Assembly (NCBI RefSeq): GCF_040115645.1 | Contig: NC_089549.1 | Location: 806,001-870,000, forward strand | DNA: 64,000 nucleotides | From: Euwallacea fornicatus | Lineage: Eukaryota > Arthropoda > Insecta > Coleoptera > Curculionidae | Direction: 5' to 3' | Shown: positions 30,101-42,100 of the stretch, piece by piece | How the letters are laid out: each line of letters starts with the position of its first letter | Position numbering within the stretch: position 1 is the stretch's first letter | Notes under the pieces: generated by a model | The model's input: the letters and a program-made list of their open reading frames with translations, nothing else | Databases searched by the model: none | Told to the model about the DNA's origin: nothing | Made by a program: the position numbers and the translations under genes

Positions 30101-33100
30101 CATCAGATCAGGAGTAGTACTAATTTACGTGACGTAATTCCGACCTTCTTCACAAACCTGTTGCAGTAAATCCATCGGACCGCCATTTCAAGATTGTGTC
30201 TCCTTCCGGTGCCGCGTCCCCCGTGCCTCCCGGCTTCCTTAAATCTACGTTGTAACTTTGTAAAATTACCTTTTCGCCTAGTCCATCCCTGGTTTAGTCT
30301 AATCTCACAAATAACCCCAAGGATATCTCAGTGAATTGTAACCAGCTCAATAAACGTCCTGAGTTTTATATCTTCCTAAGATCATGGAACGTCCGAGTAA
30401 TTCTTGCCTTAAAAACGTCGCCACCGTGGACAATTTGCTCACGCTCGTCAAAGATATAGCGAGAGGCCAAGCCAATGAAATAAGTGATGAAGATACGAAG
30501 AAAACTTGTGAGTTACGATTTAAAGATGCAACGTCCGTGGCCACTTCTTCACATTTCTTCGATTCCCTCGACAAGGAGGTGGTGAAGCGCGAAGTGGAGT
30601 CTCTGCTTGCAGCTCTGGAGGGCATCGCCGCAGACGGGTTCCTCGTAAAAAATCATGGAATTAAGAAGACATACGTGCCTAGTTCATACGAAGTTTTAGG
30701 ACTGATCTTTGCCCAAACCAACGAAAAATTTCGTCAGGCTCATCTGCACAAGCTCCTAGATTTATTCTACAACGAACTTCAGATTAACTTAGAGCTTAAT
30801 GGGAGTAAGCTCCAATTAAATCGCTCAAGATTTGATTTTGAGGTGAAAACCCTGCTGCCTCTAGTGAAACTGGAAATTCTTCATGATTTAATTGAATCTA
30901 CAACTGACAATGACCGCATTTCTGAGTTAGTGAGTAACATTACAAACTTTTTTAACAATCCAAGAATAAATCAAGAAGATATATACGTTGTAGCTAGAAA
31001 TAAGCTCGGCTCTAATTCCTTTGATTTAAACTCTTATGAGCTAATCCAGATGGATCAGCGGAATGGCCATTTGGGCGATTACTTTAGGCTGCATATGGAA
31101 ATTAACCGAGGAGGAGACGACGAGAAGTTGACTTTCTTTGCGAAATTTTTAACTCCGAAATCTGAATTTATGAAGAACTTCCTTAAATATGGCCCATCGA
31201 TGAAAGAAGATTTCTTTTACATGATCTTATTACCAAAACTTGAGGAAGCAGGTTTGGGTCAGCTAATAGACTTTGCTCCGAACTGTTACTTTTCCAGAGT
31301 GGATGATGTGTTGGTCTTGGACGACATGAGCCAAGATGGTTTTGTGGGGCTTACTCCCAATATAAAGCTGGAGTTTGACGCTCTTAAATTGGCAGTACAA
31401 GGATTGGCAAAATTCCACTCGTGTAGTATTATTCTTGAGGAAATTTTAACACAAAAAAGGGGCAGTGACGTGAGGTTGAATGAGATATATGAGCCGTACT
31501 TGAAGGAAGTGGCATTTACAGAGGATTTGGATCACATACCATTGATGCAGACTGTTTTTGAAAGTTGCATATTGCATTGTCTATCGAAATTTACAGATAT
31601 AAGGGGCCAATATTCCGATGAAGAGTTAGCACGAAAAGTCACGAAGGGCTTCGCTCTTCTGTTGGAAAAGGTGAAACCTTCACAAAAATTCAGGAACGTG
31701 ATTTGCCACGGCGACGTCTATGTAGCTAATATGCTCTTCAAGTTCAATGGTCAAGGAAACTGCCTTGATTTCAAGCTCATAGATTTTCAAATATTAAGAT
31801 ATTGCCCCCCTACCCAGGACTTATTATTCTTCTTGTATCAAAACTCCCTTAAAAGCGTTTTGGATGTTCATTTTGAAGAGCTGATCTGCGAGTACTATAA
31901 CGCCCTATCAAGCCATCTAGCCAAATACAATGTAGATATCAATAACATCTATCCCAGAGAGACCTTCGATCAATGCCTAAATTATATGAAACCAGAAGGA
32001 GTTTGCCACGCCCTGTGTTACTCTCCCATGCAAACTCTCGATCCAGAAATGAGAGAGAAAATGATCCAGAGTGATGCAGAGATCGAAAAGATGATGGTGG
32101 AACCGGTTTCTCTGATCGACTGGGGATTGAAAGATGAATATTATGAAAAGGTGCTGAGGGGCTTGTGCGAGCATTTTATTGGTCTGTGTGATAAGGGGCT
32201 TTTGTAAGTCAATGGGATAATGAGCGATATCAACGAAAAACAATTGTTGTTTAAATTAGTTTTCGATGTTAATATTGTCGTAAGATAATATCGGTTTTAG
32301 GTCCAATGTATTTGTCCAATAATAAAGTCAAATAAAGAAAATTGGTACTTGATGAGATAACATTTAGGGCGTCGTGGGTGGAGCTTCGTTGAGCTAGGGC
32401 TGTGTTTATTTTCCCAGATGAAAGTCTTTAGATATTCAGCTATAAAAAAAACCTTAACAGCAGTATTATTGCTTATATTTCCATTTTTCCATTTTGTTCG
32501 ATAACGTTTCTTGACCTTTTGGAGCAATTTCATTTTTTCGGCAAAATTCTGACCCAACTACGTTTTTACATCTTCGTCAATCGTGAAAATTTTTCCATTA
32601 AGAGCATTTTGCAACGATCGAAACGTGATAATCCGATGGTACTAGGTCTGGGGAGTGGGGTGGACGTGGCTAAACGTCCCAGCAAAGTAGTACCAATTTT
32701 CGGCGGGTAGTCAAATTTGTATATATTGTTTAGCATTATCTTGCTGAAACTCAACACCATTACGAGTTACCAATGTTGGACGCGTATCTCGATGTCCTAT
32801 TTATCCTCTTGGCGCCATCTTTATAACCCCACCATGTAGTGACACAAAGATTCTTTGGTGAATAGTCGCTTTTGGAGCGTTTCGGGCTGGCTCATTATGC
32901 TTAAGGTAAAACCTTTTACGTACGACAGTGTTGCAGACGATCCCTTTTTGGCACCTGTTATTGCACGTTTCATCTCATTAAGAGAGTAAGTCGCGAATTG
33001 GCAGATCCCAATACAATTTGCAACAATTTAAGGCAGTTAAACTCATTCAACTGAAATATACGCAATGCCTTTATGGATAAATCAATAGAATGGCTTGATC

Positions 33101-36100
33101 GTGTCTCAGTCCAAGAGAGAAAAATTTGCCAAAAACTCAGTTTTATTAGAATAGAAAACGAGAAGTTTTGCAATTAACTAAGCTAAAGGAAAAATGAAAA
33201 TCAAATATCTCGTAAACCACTCATTCAATTTCGGTGCTCATGGAGTCTTCAAATTGGCCACAGTTTGCTCTTCTTGATTCGTAGTCGAAACGTTTCCAAT
33301 GCTTGCTCCAATCATTCAGGGAGTGTGAAATAAAGTTCGCAAGCAGTAACTCCGATCTATGCTCTACAACATCATCGTCTAGAGAATAAAGAGATCTGAA
33401 GAGACCGCTGAAGGTATTGCATCTCGAAACTGTAACTCTGGTATGCCCTTTTGCTATGTCTTTAATGAGCGTGAGCAGATTTTTAATGTTGATGGTTGTT
33501 TTTAAAGTAAGAATCAGTTGTGTGCTCTATGGTTTTGTGAAAGTACAAAATTGAGCAGGATTTTTTGACTGGTAAATATTCTACTGGGGCACCTGTTAGT
33601 TATATGTAGAATTGGCCTAAAATAGGGTTGGACTGAACTATGGGATGAAAGAAATTTTTATAGTTTTATTGCATATCATGTATTTCATTGGCTCTCGCAG
33701 TTCACATGATTGCTTCATGTTCTTAAAGAGACTTAAAATCTAACTCAGTTATGTGAGTTGTAAGGAGTCGCTACGTTGGCTCTACGGGTTACATCTATCT
33801 AGCCCTAATTGGGGATATTAAAAAGGCACAAAGCTGGACTGGGCAGGTGCCCATTTCTCTCTTTCAAAATGTAGTTTGAAGAATCAATCTTACGAACCAA
33901 ATACTGGGAAGGAATTCTTTCGAACTAGGATGGGTACTTTTATACACAAAAACCGTCGTCGAAGACACACATAGACAATTTAATCCTCCAATCATCACGT
34001 AATAAATCTCTTCGTAGCAGCGAGTTCTTATCAATTGAGTAACTAGTAATAATGCACTGTGGGACCAAAATAGATAAAAACCTCATGCGTTACTGCATCA
34101 AAGTTACTGCGTAATTCAACCAATTATTATGAATTTTTATTTAAATTTCCAAGTCATTTAAAGGATCAAATGAGACAATTACTGGACGAGAAATATATAC
34201 ATTGGTCTACATGCAGGCGCTCACGGTTTAAGTGATGCAGTCTGCATTAGAAAAAATTAAATTGGACCGATGGGACAATTTTTATGTTATTCTGGTTTAA
34301 AATGGGTTAAATAAGTTCAAAAATGCGATAAAATATTTTAAATTTTATTTCTACCCAATAATCTGATATAAAATCACTTTCGCTGGGGCCACTATTTTTG
34401 TTCACACTGATAATCGGGGATAAGGGTTCCTTTGCATACAGAATCATTTTCTTACCACTCTTTAATAATCTTGTCACTGTGTATGACTGTTTTTTTCCCA
34501 ATTTCAAGTATTATTGTTACACGTGTTCCATGTCCATATTAAGATTAATGTGTTACCGCCTCAACAAACGTGTCGATTATATAGTGTGCATATGCAATAA
34601 GAGGCACCCTGAAGAACAAAAGTCCATAGAAGTATATTAGTATCAAGAACAGTATAAAAGCTGCGTTGGGGAATCTCAGACTAAGTGGAGGCCTCGCTAG
34701 ACGCAGCCTCCACATAACCCGAGGTCAGCAAATATGCTTAAAATATTCTTTGTATAACCGTAGCCATGTAAACTGGTTTCCTTTTCTGCGTATATGCCGA
34801 GTGACGGACATGAAATGCTCACTTTTACCAGGGACACAGATATACCTGAAGCGACTTGACGGCTTCCAAATGCTCAATGTGGGCCCGCCTTACGCATTCT
34901 GGTAAGAACATCTTCTGCAATGTCACATCTGGAAATTCTAAAATCATCCATTTGCTAAGAGTTATCGTCTCGAAACCCAGTTTAGGGCCACGTTAATTAC
35001 ATTTCGCAATAAATAACGTAATAACAAGATCTTCTTTTAAAGCCGAAACAAATCTTTTTCAAATCGTGTCAATACAAACACAGAGACTTCTGGGAAAAAG
35101 TCTGTCTCGCGTTGACAGCGTGCGCCGTGGGAATTGCGAGATAAAAATAGGTGTGCGATTTGATAAATTCGATTCGAAGGATTAATCCGGTAGTCCGCAT
35201 AATTGTCATCTTTGTCTGGCATTTGTCTAGACGTTTTCGTACCTCGTCTTATTCGCGGTGGCCGATTGGTCTACGATCGTTCAGAGCTATCTCCGTATTA
35301 AAGAATACATCCCCTTTAACTAGCGCCAACGCTCGACAGTGGAATGTTTGGAATTTAGGTCAGTAGACGAAGGTCTAAGCGCCATGTTTTTGTTTACTAA
35401 AGAGACGCGACCTTCAAATATTGAAGGGCACATAAAAATCGTTTTGAATTGAATTTTCAGGTAAGTTTCCATGTTCTCCATTGAAATAAAGGTTGTTCGT
35501 TCTCAATGTTGTTACCAGTGTCGTTCTGAAAGTATGCATTTATAAGACATAACAATACAAATAAATTTATTTCTGCAATATAAGAACGTCCATATGCCAC
35601 GGATTGCACTAAGACTGATTATCTAGATATTTACAATTGCTATACGAATACGTAAGAATAATTCAAAGATAGCAACAAATTAAGGCAAGATGAAAAGACA
35701 AACATCGCAACTGGAACATTCCGAACCTTCTTCATCGTAAAAGACAAACAAGACAATTCCGTTTCCTTTGCCCTTTAACCACTCTATTGCGACATTGTCG
35801 ATAGCCTTTCTCTCTGGAAATAGAGATTATATATATATATATGTATGTATGTATATATGGAATAAAATATGCTGCGGCTTGCATATGTCGAGATAGTTGA
35901 ATTTACTAACAAAATATCCTTGAATTCCCTTTTGTGCGGAGGCTTGCAGGTTGCCCTCAGTTTCTCCCATTTTGCAGATTGGATTATATGCAGTGACTCG
36001 CATTAATATTCGGGCACTACGGTATGTTTGGAAGTATTAGGTTTTTTGCTAACTTATTCTTAACTAACATTATTTATTGCGTAATCTTTGGTTAAAACAG

Positions 36101-39100
36101 CGTTTCTAGTATATAAAAATACATTTTTCGGATCTTTTAAATTAAATTATATACAAAGATACTATCGAACGAACAGAACAAGGCATGATTTTGCTATCGC
36201 AAAAACATTCGGACACGGAATGCGGTGCGATACAGTGCAAGCAAAAAATAATAGAAAAACATTGCATACAGAGTTTTTTTATGATCGTAAAAGATCAGAG
36301 ATGTGTCAGACTCAATTTTCTTGTTAGTTGTGTGCAGGGGGTTTGATGGCGAACTTATCACTTACTAAAATTCACATTATGAAGCGAAAAGGCAAAAATA
36401 TTTCTTTCGGCATACGACAATTGATTATTTTTCATGCCGCTAAGGGCAGATCGTATCGAGAAATCGGTAATTTGTCGAGTACAAGTAAAAGTACAGTTGG
36501 TGATATAATCAGAAGATTTGTTCGAGGAGATCGGATTGAATCAATTCCGCAAGGACGCCCGAAACTTATAGATGAGCGTGAGAAGCGTAAAATTAGTAAA
36601 CAAATTGAAATAAACCCTGGACCGAGTGCTCCTAAATTAACGGCTGATTTACCGGAATACAGTGGCAAAAAAGTACGTCCTGACACAGTTAAAAGAAGAC
36701 GGGTACGACGGAAGAGCAGCCCGAAAAGAGCCCCATACGTATCGCAAGGCAATCGCAAGAGACGTCTCGCCTTTGCTCATGAATTCGTTGTGAAAGAGAA
36801 AACATATCGGGAATGCGTCATATTTGCTGATGAAAAAAAATTCGATATTTTTGGACCCGATGGTCGTAAAATGGTATGATGCAAAAAGAATGAAGAGCTA
36901 AAAATGAATAATCTCAGGTCTACTGTGAAATACCGGGGAGGGAGCGTGATGGTCTGGGGCCGCACCTCATCTGCAGGAGTACGCGAATTGATATTTATTG
37001 AAGGAAATTTAAATAATTTTTAACACGAAATTTACTAAAAAGTGCTGAAAAATTAGGTATATGCGACAATTTAAAATTTTACCGGGACAATGATCCAAAA
37101 CGTAAGTCGCGTTTAGTCCGAGAGTATTTATTATATAACTGCCCTAAAATATATTAAATCCTCCTGCGCGATCACCTGATCTTAACCCCATAGAAAATCT
37201 ATGGGAATTTTTAGACCGTAAAGTCCATAATGAGCCAGTCAACTCCAAAAACGAGTTAAAACAACGATTAGTTGAAGAATGGCAACGCGTACCTGAAGAT
37301 TACATTAAGAAAATAATTGAAAACATGCCGAAACGGCTACAAAAAGTTGTACAACATAAGGGCAATCCTACGAAGTATTAATTTCTTTATATGTTTCTTT
37401 GTTTATATAAATTTTGTTTACAAATATTATGCTCCTGGTATGTGTCCGGATATTTTTGCGATAGCAAAATTATGCCTTGTTTTCTTTGATCGATACTGTC
37501 TTTATATATAATTAAACTTAAAAGATAAAAAATGTATTTTTATACACTAGAAGCGCTGTTGTAACCAAATATTACGCAATAAATAATGTTAGTTAAGAAT
37601 AAGTTAGCAAAAAGCCTAATACTTCCAAAAATACCATAGTGCCCGAATATTAATGCGAGTCACCGTACGTCTTGTTGAGATTGACGGTCCTTTCTTGAGG
37701 ACGTTATTTTCACAGCAAATGGCATAATTGCTTTAGCATGAGATGGGAGACTACCACATCATGCCTGTGCCTTGCCAGAAGTTGGAACCCTTCAACTCCC
37801 GACATAAAAAATTTACAATCTCCTCGTTAATTGCAATGGAGACAACCGGCCCAGCCTCCACGCGCATTTCCCGAGCTGCCGCCGGCAATTCGGCGGAGTT
37901 TCCACGGATGCAACGTGATATTTGCTCACTCGTAACACAATGCCGATTGACGTCTCCAGGCCGATGCAATTGACGAAATACCGCTCGTGCCATTCCGGCC
38001 AAAATTGCGGCCCCAAAATACTCCAAGAGCTCACAATAACTGCGCGAAAAGGACGTATCGTTCAACTTCAGTGGTTCAGGATTCGGACACCCACATCAGG
38101 ACGGCCACCAACGTGTCGTAAAACCTTTTCGGATGGTAATTTTTATACCAAGCTTTGCCTCGTGACACCAAATGGGTTTTCGGTGGGGACAAATAACATA
38201 CACGGTTGAATCGCCACAAACAGCACACTTATCAGCCGAAGAAGTAGAGTGACACGATTCGGGCGCGGCACAGAGCACATCAGTAGAAATTTGAACTTCT
38301 GGAATTCGGCAGGAGTTGCTGGTGAAACTGAAATCGATTCACTTACGTGAGTCACATGGAAAAGTATCAGTGCGGAGGAAGCCGCACTCGAAGAATTTCG
38401 ATGTTACCGTGAAGTGCACGGGGCCACACACTACCTTGCGTGAGCTTTTGGCCGTTGTTCACGTTTGTTTTCTGCGTATTTGATTTTTGACTTTTAACTT
38501 TCTAAAAGCTAATAATTTGTAAAAAAATAATAACAGGGGAAGCGGTTATGGCATATGCAGCGACGAGATACACAACGATTACTACACTACAACGTTGTGC
38601 AATTACTCCAATGTTGCGCAATATTGTGGTGCGGGTAAGTCAAATTGGTTCCCAGGAAGTAATCGTTAGCAACTCGCCAAATTTTATAAGGTTAATTCGA
38701 TGTTATCGAATAAACTACTGGAAAATGTTTCTCAAGTCACTCAGAATAATCTCAAAAACCGCTAAAGTACCAAATCTCGGAGCTGTCGGCAGTCGCAGTA
38801 TCAGTGCGCATTTTTATATATAAACTCGGACAAGTTCACTGAAAGTTTAGTTCAACGTTCGTGCTCGTCAAAGCGAATCAGCGATGAATTACGAGCCGTT
38901 TAGTTTGGAGAACATCGAATCAGCATTGGGGGGAATTTTGGTCGATGGAGGCGAAAAAGTATACGATATCAGGAAGATCAGTGAAATAAAATACGCATTA
39001 GAAGTGCGAAGCGGCACGGGCGGAGTGGTGGGTAGAAATCGGTTTCTTCTCGTCAAGGTTCCTTCGGAATTAAAAGGTGAGAGTCACGTCGGACCGATGG

Positions 39101-42100
39101 GAGAAAAACCAGTGTTTCAGCTCCCGAGCACCGCCAATGGGCCTTTTAGCGCCTTTTACCACGACGCGTTGCAGGAGAACTTCAGAGAGCCCAAGTTTAA
39201 CTCCGTTGAAGACATTAAGACGATCTTGCTAGGAGTGTCGGAATATCAAAGAAAATTCATTGAGAATCCTTTAAATCGATCTTCAGACGTGGACATTAAA
39301 AAAACCGCATGTTCAGTCATCGAGAAACTAGGTTTGACTCGTGAACAAACTAACGTTGAAAGGGCCGTTACGTGGCTCGAAAGGGAGCTTAACAAGCTCG
39401 TTAAAACTGAAGACGAACTTCTAGTTCCCAGCTATTGGACCCCTAGGACGAACCTTCTAATCAAAGACGATAACTCCGACAGTGTATTCTTCAATTTCAT
39501 ATCGGAAACCAAGTTGCTGCCGCCAGCATACGACGCCCTGATGTACCTGTTTTCCTTCAGCGACGAAGCTTTCAGACAGCGACACTTTGCCGACCTAATG
39601 AGCTTCTATTTTGAAGCTGCGAATAAGGCTTCGAGTAAGCTCACGAGAACCTACAACGAGAGGCAGATGAGAGTGTTACTGCCTTTGGTTAAATTCGAGC
39701 AAGCAGCTTCGTCGCCGGAACCTGGAAGAGACCTCGCGGTCAACATTTCAAACTTCTTGGATCACTACATTATCAACCAAGAAGATATATACGAAGTCTT
39801 GAAAAACTACCTGTCAACGACTGACTACAAGCTCGTGAACTATAGCTTGCAGCCGCTATCCGAGAGAAATGGCCATTTAGGTGAATACTTTCACCTGGAC
39901 ATAGCAGCAGATCACCAAGGCAGTATTCAACATATACAAGTGTTTCTAAAAGTCCTGGTAACTCCAGTTGAATCGTTGCAGGCGTTTGTCTGTAATGGGC
40001 CAGGCAAGATTGAGGATTTCTTCTACAACATCTTATGTCGCCTTTACGTAGAGAACGGTCTAGGCAACCTCCTGGACGTCGCCCCAAAATGCTATCTGTC
40101 CAGGGTCAACTGGTTTATGGTTTTGGAAGATCTCAGTAGGACTGGGTACCAAAGCTTGAAGCTGAATACCGTTTTGGACCACGAAGAAATTGGTGCCATC
40201 GTATCGAAACTTGCACGGTTTCATGCCTCCAGCATAGTATTCGAGGAGCTTTCGAGCCAGAAGTCCGGGAAGGAAATAAGGATGAATGAAATATTTTCCG
40301 AGTACATTGGATATTTTATGGAGAAATTGCAAGATGACTTTTCAGTTATAGAGACTTTCATAGAGAGCTCACGCAAAGGTTTACATTACATCATCGATAA
40401 ATGTGAAGACATTACTCGTAAATTAAACATGTCCAGGGAGGAGCTGAAAGAGAAGTCCAACAAGGTATTTTTAACTCTGATGGAGAGACCTTCCACTAAG
40501 CTGAGGAAGGTGCTCCTTCATGGAGACATGTACTTGGGGAACATACTTATCAAACCTCGAAAAAACAGCGATCCGACGCAGGCAATGTTGATCGACTTTC
40601 AAATGCTTTACTACGGTCCACCTTCATTAGAGCTGCTCTGTTGCATCTATACTTTATCAACCAAAGATATGAGAAACCGACATTTGCAAAGCTTAATTGA
40701 TCGTTATTATAATGAGGTCCACGCAGTTTTGGTGGACTTCAGTTTAGACCCTGAAGAACTATTTCCCAGAGATTTATTCGACCATGACATAAAGGTCAAC
40801 ATTCCCGTAGGGTTGATACAAGGGATTGGGTACACTCAGGTGACACAGATAGATCCAGATTTTCGCGATGAAATTATGCATGATGATGCGAAGATGAAGT
40901 ATTTCCTACAGGATCACAGGGACGAACTCATCGAGAGCTCGTGGAACAATGAGCAGTATAAGAATTTCGCGAGAGGCTTAATGGAGGATTTGGTTGATTT
41001 AATTGAGAATGAATATAGCTGATGTTAAATACATATTACGTTTATTTTTTTACTCACGCAGTTTTTTTCCGGCTTCATTCACAAACGTTCTCCTAATGGA
41101 AACTGGATAATTTCCTCGAGGTAGGATCGGATAATTTGAAAAGTTCAGAGGCTGCGTCCTGCCGCCAAATCGCAGTAATGGAGGGCTGATGCCAGCATTT
41201 TATCGATTTGTAGAAAAATGGTACTTTGTGATTGTCCCTTAGTTCCATGAACTATGGGGCAAGTTTCATAATAGAGTTTTCCAAATTTCGTAATGGGACT
41301 CGGGAGGGGAAATGTGGTGCTACTGCGCATATGCAGAAGTATCGTGACGGAATGTACGTAATAAATAACACAAGTAACCTCCCTCATTTCGGTATCCCTG
41401 TGATTTGACCCCAAATTTTGCGGTAATCAAAACAACTTCTATACGAACAGAAGAAATCACATAACACTCAAAGAAAAATACTTTGAGATTTAAAACATAC
41501 GTAATTTATATTGTATTCTCTTTTCCTCAAGAGAAAAATCTGTCCAATAATTTTATTTATTCCTCCCCATGGACTTTAAGGAACTTCGAACTCCCTTTTC
41601 AGTTCTCAAGGGAGGTTCGAGTTTTGAAAGAAATCTAATGGTGTTAGATAGGGTGGCTTAGGGGGCTAGGCAGCTGCGCCGCCTCTGTCGCGCCGATGCC
41701 GTCCGAATTGATGAAATGATGAAGAACGACATTTTAAACAATTGTTGTGTTGTAGTGTAGTTGTACAAACAAATTATAATAAAACGTACTAAATCTCGAT
41801 AAAACACATTTTTACACATAACTGTCTTAAAGCATCCTAAGGCCGTAGCGCCTTAAGGAAACAATTCCACACACAGGTTCACATATTCAAATGTATTCTA
41901 TTGTTTTACTGAATAATCCCTAGAAGTTTGATCCGATAGTTCTAAATCACCCTGTATATGTAACTACATATGAATGTCTATACCATATTTCTCAGTATAG
42001 TAAATGAGAGGAAGAACAGCGGCAAATAGCCTCGAGTCTACAGCAAACAATCTACTCTTGGACAATCAGGAAATAAGACACAAAGAATGTTACACGGGAC

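Noticed and set aside
34640..34720. Small hairpin RNA gene with a TATA-like box
   Set aside because: The stem is only 8 bp and no other feature of a miRNA or snRNA is visible.
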